Shown: one piece after another, positions 61,441-64,000 of the stretch
Layout of the letters: each line of letters opens with the position of its first letter
How positions within the stretch are numbered: position 1 is the first letter of the stretch
Origin: Staphylococcus xylosus NJ
GTDB taxonomy: Bacteria; Bacillota; Bacilli; Staphylococcales; Staphylococcaceae
Assembly (NCBI RefSeq): GCF_000338275.1
Contig: NZ_ANMR01000013.1
Coordinates: 38,633-102,632 of the forward strand
Reading direction: 5' to 3'
DNA length: 64,000 nt
Position numbers and translations under genes: made by a program
The notes under the pieces: model-generated
Seen by the model: only the letters and a program-made list of their open reading frames with translations
Databases searched by the model: none
Told to the model about the DNA's origin: nothing

Positions 61441-62328
61441 TTACCATCCACGCTCTTGCATACGTTCTTCTAAAGTCAATTCATTGATGTCCAAACCTTT
61501 CATAGCTGTGCCTAAATCTTTTGCTAAACGTCCAATTAACTCATAGTCTTGGTAGTGAGTTGTAGCTTGTACAATAGCTTTAGCAAATTTTTCAGGGTCT
61601 TCTGATTTGAAAATACCAGAACCAACGAAGACACCATCAGCGCCTAATTCCATCATTAATGCTGCATCTTGAGGTGTAGCTACACCACCAGCCGCAAAGT
61701 TAACAACAGGAAGTTTACCATTTTCTTTAATACTTTTTAATACTTCAAATGGTGCTCCAATATTTTTAGCTTCAGTCATGATTTCGTCATCATTCATCAC
61801 TGTTAATCTTTTTACTTCTGCATTAACTTGGCGCATGTGTCTAACAGCTTCTACAATGTTTCCTGTACCCGGCTCACCTTTTGTACGTAACATTGCTGCA
61901 CCTTCACCAATACGTCTGGCAGCTTCTCCTAAGTTACGGCAACCACATACAAATGGTACTGTAAACGTATCTTTTAATAGATGATACTCTTCATCTGCAG
62001 GTGTTAATACTTCTGATTCATCAATGTAGTCTACACCCATTGATTCAAGTACGCGCGCTTCAGTAATGTGACCAATACGTCCTTTTGCCATTACCGGAAT
62101 CGAAACAGCATTCATAACTTCTTCCACAATTTTAGGATTAGCCATACGTGCAACGCCGCCAGCTGCTCTAATGTCAGATGGTACACGTTCTAACGCCATT
62201 ACCGCCACTGCTCCAGCTTCCTCGGCTATTTTAGCTTGTTCAGCATTGACAACGTCCATAATCACGCCGCCCTTTTGCATTTCTGCCATTCCTCTTTTAA
62301 CTCTCTCTGATCCAGTTACTTTAGACAT
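61441..62328 (-). CDS. pdxS: Pyridoxal 5'-phosphate synthase subunit PdxS
   Basis: 295-residue (beta/alpha)8 enzyme making PLP from ribose 5-phosphate, glyceraldehyde 3-phosphate and ammonia. Strongly conserved [10 protein letters not shown] (active lysine), [23 protein letters not shown] and [10 protein letters not shown]. First gene of pdxST, facing pdxR. Confidence 0.97.
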   Translation of the reverse strand: MSKVTGSERVKRGMAEMQKGGVIMDVVNAEQAKIAEEAGAVAVMALERVPSDIRAAGGVARMANPKIVEEVMNAVSIPVMAKGRIGHITEARVLESMGVDYIDESEVLTPADEEYHLLKDTFTVPFVCGCRNLGEAARRIGEGAAMLRTKGEPGTGNIVEAVRHMRQVNAEVKRLTVMNDDEIMTEAKNIGAPFEVLKSIKENGKLPVVNFAAGGVATPQDAALMMELGADGVFVGSGIFKSEDPEKFAKAIVQATTHYQDYELIGRLAKDLGTAMKGLDINELTLEERMQERGW

Positions 62329-62425
62329 TTGTTTTTCCCCTTTACTTATTTGATTAAATTCATTTTAAGAGATAAACTGGTATTTAAAAAGGTTCAATTT
62401 CAATTTAATTTTGGAGGTCAGTTTT
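62329..62425. promoter_or_regulatory. pdxST-pdxR divergent control region
   Basis: 97 bases between the two starts. PdxR proteins bind direct repeats in such gaps; a candidate is AACTGGTATTT near 62.37 kb, but the second half cannot be assigned with confidence. Confidence 0.45.
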
Positions 62426-63799
62426 ATGTCGAAATCACATCTTTATATCGATTTATATGAAAATTTAAAAAAGCAAATCATTGAAGGTCAATATAAATCA
62501 GGAGATAAATTCCCTTCTAAACGTGCATTAGGGCAACATCTCTCTGTTAGTAATACAACGATTGAACATGCATATCAGTTTCTACTCGATGAAGGTTATA
62601 TATATTCAAAACCACGTTCAGGTTATTTCGTTTCAGATATTGAAACGTTACCTATAATTAATAGGAAAACACAATTCAATGCAGATGAATATTTGTCACC
62701 CCAAAATAAACACCCTGATGCTTATTACAAATATGCATTCAATTTATCAGAAATTGATACTGATTATTTTCCAATTCAACAGTTTAGAAAATATGCGCGA
62801 GATGCTTTTGAAATAAATCAATTACAACTACTCCACCACGCAAACCCTAAAGGTGAATGGTCATTAAGACAAGAAATTGCCCACTATTTATTCAACAGTC
62901 GTGGTGTATCATGTCATCCTGAACAAATTGTTATTGGATCATCAACTGAACAATTAATTAACTTACTAACGGATATCTTAAATAAAGCACAATTCCTTAT
63001 TGAAAATCCGAGCTATCCACCTATTAAGCAAGTATTAGAAAAAAGACAAATTCCATATTTGCAAGTTCCAGTAAATCAAACTGGCCTTGAACTAGACTAT
63101 TTAAAGACAGCAATTCATAACATCGCATATGTAACACCTTCACATCAATTTCCTACTGGCTATGTAATGAATTTAAAAAAGCGTACCCAGCTTATAACAT
63201 GGGCACACGAACGTGATGATAGATATATTATTGAAGATGATTATGATTCAGAATTTCGCTATTTTGGCAAACCAATTCCGGCATTACAAAGTTTAGACAC
63301 GAAAGATAAAGTAATTTATATTAGTACCTTCTCTAAATCACTCTTCCCTAGTTGCAGAATTGCCTACCTTGTTTTACCTAAAAAGTTACTTAATCGGTAT
63401 GAGCATTTAGAACATAAAGAAGGTAATACAGTACCTGCGCACTTACAAAAAATTGTAGCAAGTTTTATGGAATCAGGAAGTTTTGAAAGACATTTAAACA
63501 AAATGAGAAAATTATATAGTCGTAAATTAAAATTTATTATTGAAGCACTCAAACCTTATGAAGATCAATTAGAAATAGAAGGAGCCTTAGCAGGAATGCA
63601 TTTTAATTTAACAGTTAAAAATGGTCTTTCTACAAAAGACTGTCTAAAAAATGCAGAAAAGAATAAATTAAAAATAACACCATTTAATCAATATGATACT
63701 ACACAAAAATCCGCAAAATTCATATTAGGATTTGGTGGCATTCCTTTTTCAGAACTTGAAGAACATACAAATGCACTAATTAATAGTTTATGCATTTAA
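62426..63799 (+). CDS. pdxR: MocR/GntR-type regulator of PLP synthesis (PdxR)
   Basis: 457 residues from ATG 62426 with TTGGAGG 9 bases upstream (the longer frame includes it). N-terminal GntR winged helix (about 5-72) with GDKFPSKRALGQHLSVSNTT; C-terminal aminotransferase-like domain with YIISTFSKSLFPSCRIAY (PLP lysine). Such proteins activate pdxST when PLP is low and repress their own gene; this is inferred from its divergent position. Confidence 0.9.
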   Translation: MSKSHLYIDLYENLKKQIIEGQYKSGDKFPSKRALGQHLSVSNTTIEHAYQFLLDEGYIYSKPRSGYFVSDIETLPIINRKTQFNADEYLSPQNKHPDAYYKYAFNLSEIDTDYFPIQQFRKYARDAFEINQLQLLHHANPKGEWSLRQEIAHYLFNSRGVSCHPEQIVIGSSTEQLINLLTDILNKAQFLIENPSYPPIKQVLEKRQIPYLQVPVNQTGLELDYLKTAIHNIAYVTPSHQFPTGYVMNLKKRTQLITWAHERDDRYIIEDDYDSEFRYFGKPIPALQSLDTKDKVIYISTFSKSLFPSCRIAYLVLPKKLLNRYEHLEHKEGNTVPAHLQKIVASFMESGSFERHLNKMRKLYSRKLKFIIEALKPYEDQLEIEGALAGMHFNLTVKNGLSTKDCLKNAEKNKLKITPFNQYDTTQKSAKFILGFGGIPFSELEEHTNALINSLCI

Positions 63800-63814
63800 A
63801 GTAGCTTTTAAGTC

Positions 63815-63850
63815 CCATAACTCAATAAATTGAGTTATGGAATTTTATAT
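63815..63850 (+). terminator. Terminator of pdxR
   Basis: CCATAACTCAA (63815-63825) pairs with TTGAGTTATGG (63830-63840), then AATTTTATAT. Right after it comes ATATGAGCTGTTGCTCATG and TACTCC, a short stem of the same type as in the 23.8-kb and 44.0-kb repeats. Confidence 0.85.
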
Positions 63851-63921
63851 ATGAGCTGTTGCTCATGTACTCCGTCAAAAATCGGCAATTACTCTCAGTT
63901 GAAGTTAACCTCTTTGCCCAT

Positions 63922-63946
63922 AAAAAAAAGACCCTATTGGGTCTTT
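63922..63946 (-). terminator. rRNA operon terminator
   Basis: AAAGACCC (63927-63934) / GGGTCTTT (63939-63946) with loop TATT; T8 follows on the minus strand. Five bases after the 5S 3' end. Confidence 0.9.
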
Positions 63947-63950
63947 AATT

Positions 63951-64000
63951 GCCTGGCAACGTCCTACTCTTGCGGAACGTAAGTCCGACTACCATCGGCG
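63951..64000 (-). rRNA. 5S ribosomal RNA, 3' end only
   Basis: The reverse complement ends GTAGTCGGACTTACGTTCCG and then CAAGAGTAGGACGTTGCCAGGC, the 3' half of staphylococcal 5S rRNA. The rest of the operon lies beyond the right edge. Transcribed on the minus strand towards pdxR, with the terminator just after it. Confidence 0.93.

Overview
The window is chromosomal DNA of a Staphylococcus. The evidence is the low-G+C composition, the gene order kbl / M20 peptidase / tuf-fusA-rpsG-rpsL / rpoC-rpoB / rplL-J-A-K / nusG-secE-rpmG-sigH / cysS-cysE-gltX / radA / clpC-mcsB-mcsA-ctsR / nupC / pdxTS-pdxR / rrn, and the almost S. aureus-like RpoB, RpoC and McsB proteins. The capsule locus and several intergenic repeats differ from what I know of S. 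aureus, so a coagulase-negative species, perhaps of the S. saprophyticus/xylosus group, is more likely. I cannot fix the species from the sequence alone.

Left part (1-18.1 kb). After the end of a ketone-body CoA-transferase operon (scoAB, with a perfect CcpA cre site in its promoter region) lies a capsule operon of 16 genes on the minus strand. It is transcribed from a promoter near 18.1 kb towards 1.6 kb. Order of transcription: capA-capB-capC (Wzz adaptor, BY-kinase, PHP phosphatase), CapD-type 4,6-dehydratase, acyltransferase, Wzy-like polymerase, Wzx-like flippase, GT4, uronate-type epimerase, CapK/PaaK-like adenylating enzyme, UDP-HexNAc dehydrogenase, second GT4, initiating sugar-phosphate transferase, NeuD/PglD-like acetyltransferase, PLP aminotransferase and an LCP ligase. 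The dehydratase, aminotransferase, acetyltransferase and PglC-like transferase together predict a diacetylbacillosamine-like first sugar. The dehydrogenase and epimerase predict a uronic acid. The PaaK-like enzyme may activate a substituent.

18.3-21.6 kb holds a two-gene operon: a GT4 / CDP-glycerol-phosphotransferase fusion and an XcbB/CpsF-family protein with a GxSxG motif. Its promoter region carries three palindromes.

21.9-27.6 kb is accessory: two GNAT acetyltransferases, a four-helix membrane protein, a P-loop kinase bracketed by near-identical 79-bp repeats and hairpin arrays, kbl, and an M20 amidohydrolase.

27.6-47 kb is the translation/transcription core. In it sigH is split by a two-base frame change inside a (TG)3 run. 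secE and rpmG are short genes read directly from the sequence.

47-64 kb carries mrnC-cysS-cysE under a cysteine T-box, gltX, a PIN/TRAM protein, radA, the CtsR-controlled ctsR-mcsA-mcsB-clpC operon with a double operator, nupC, pdxST with divergent pdxR, and the 3' end of a 5S rRNA gene with the rrn terminator at the right edge.
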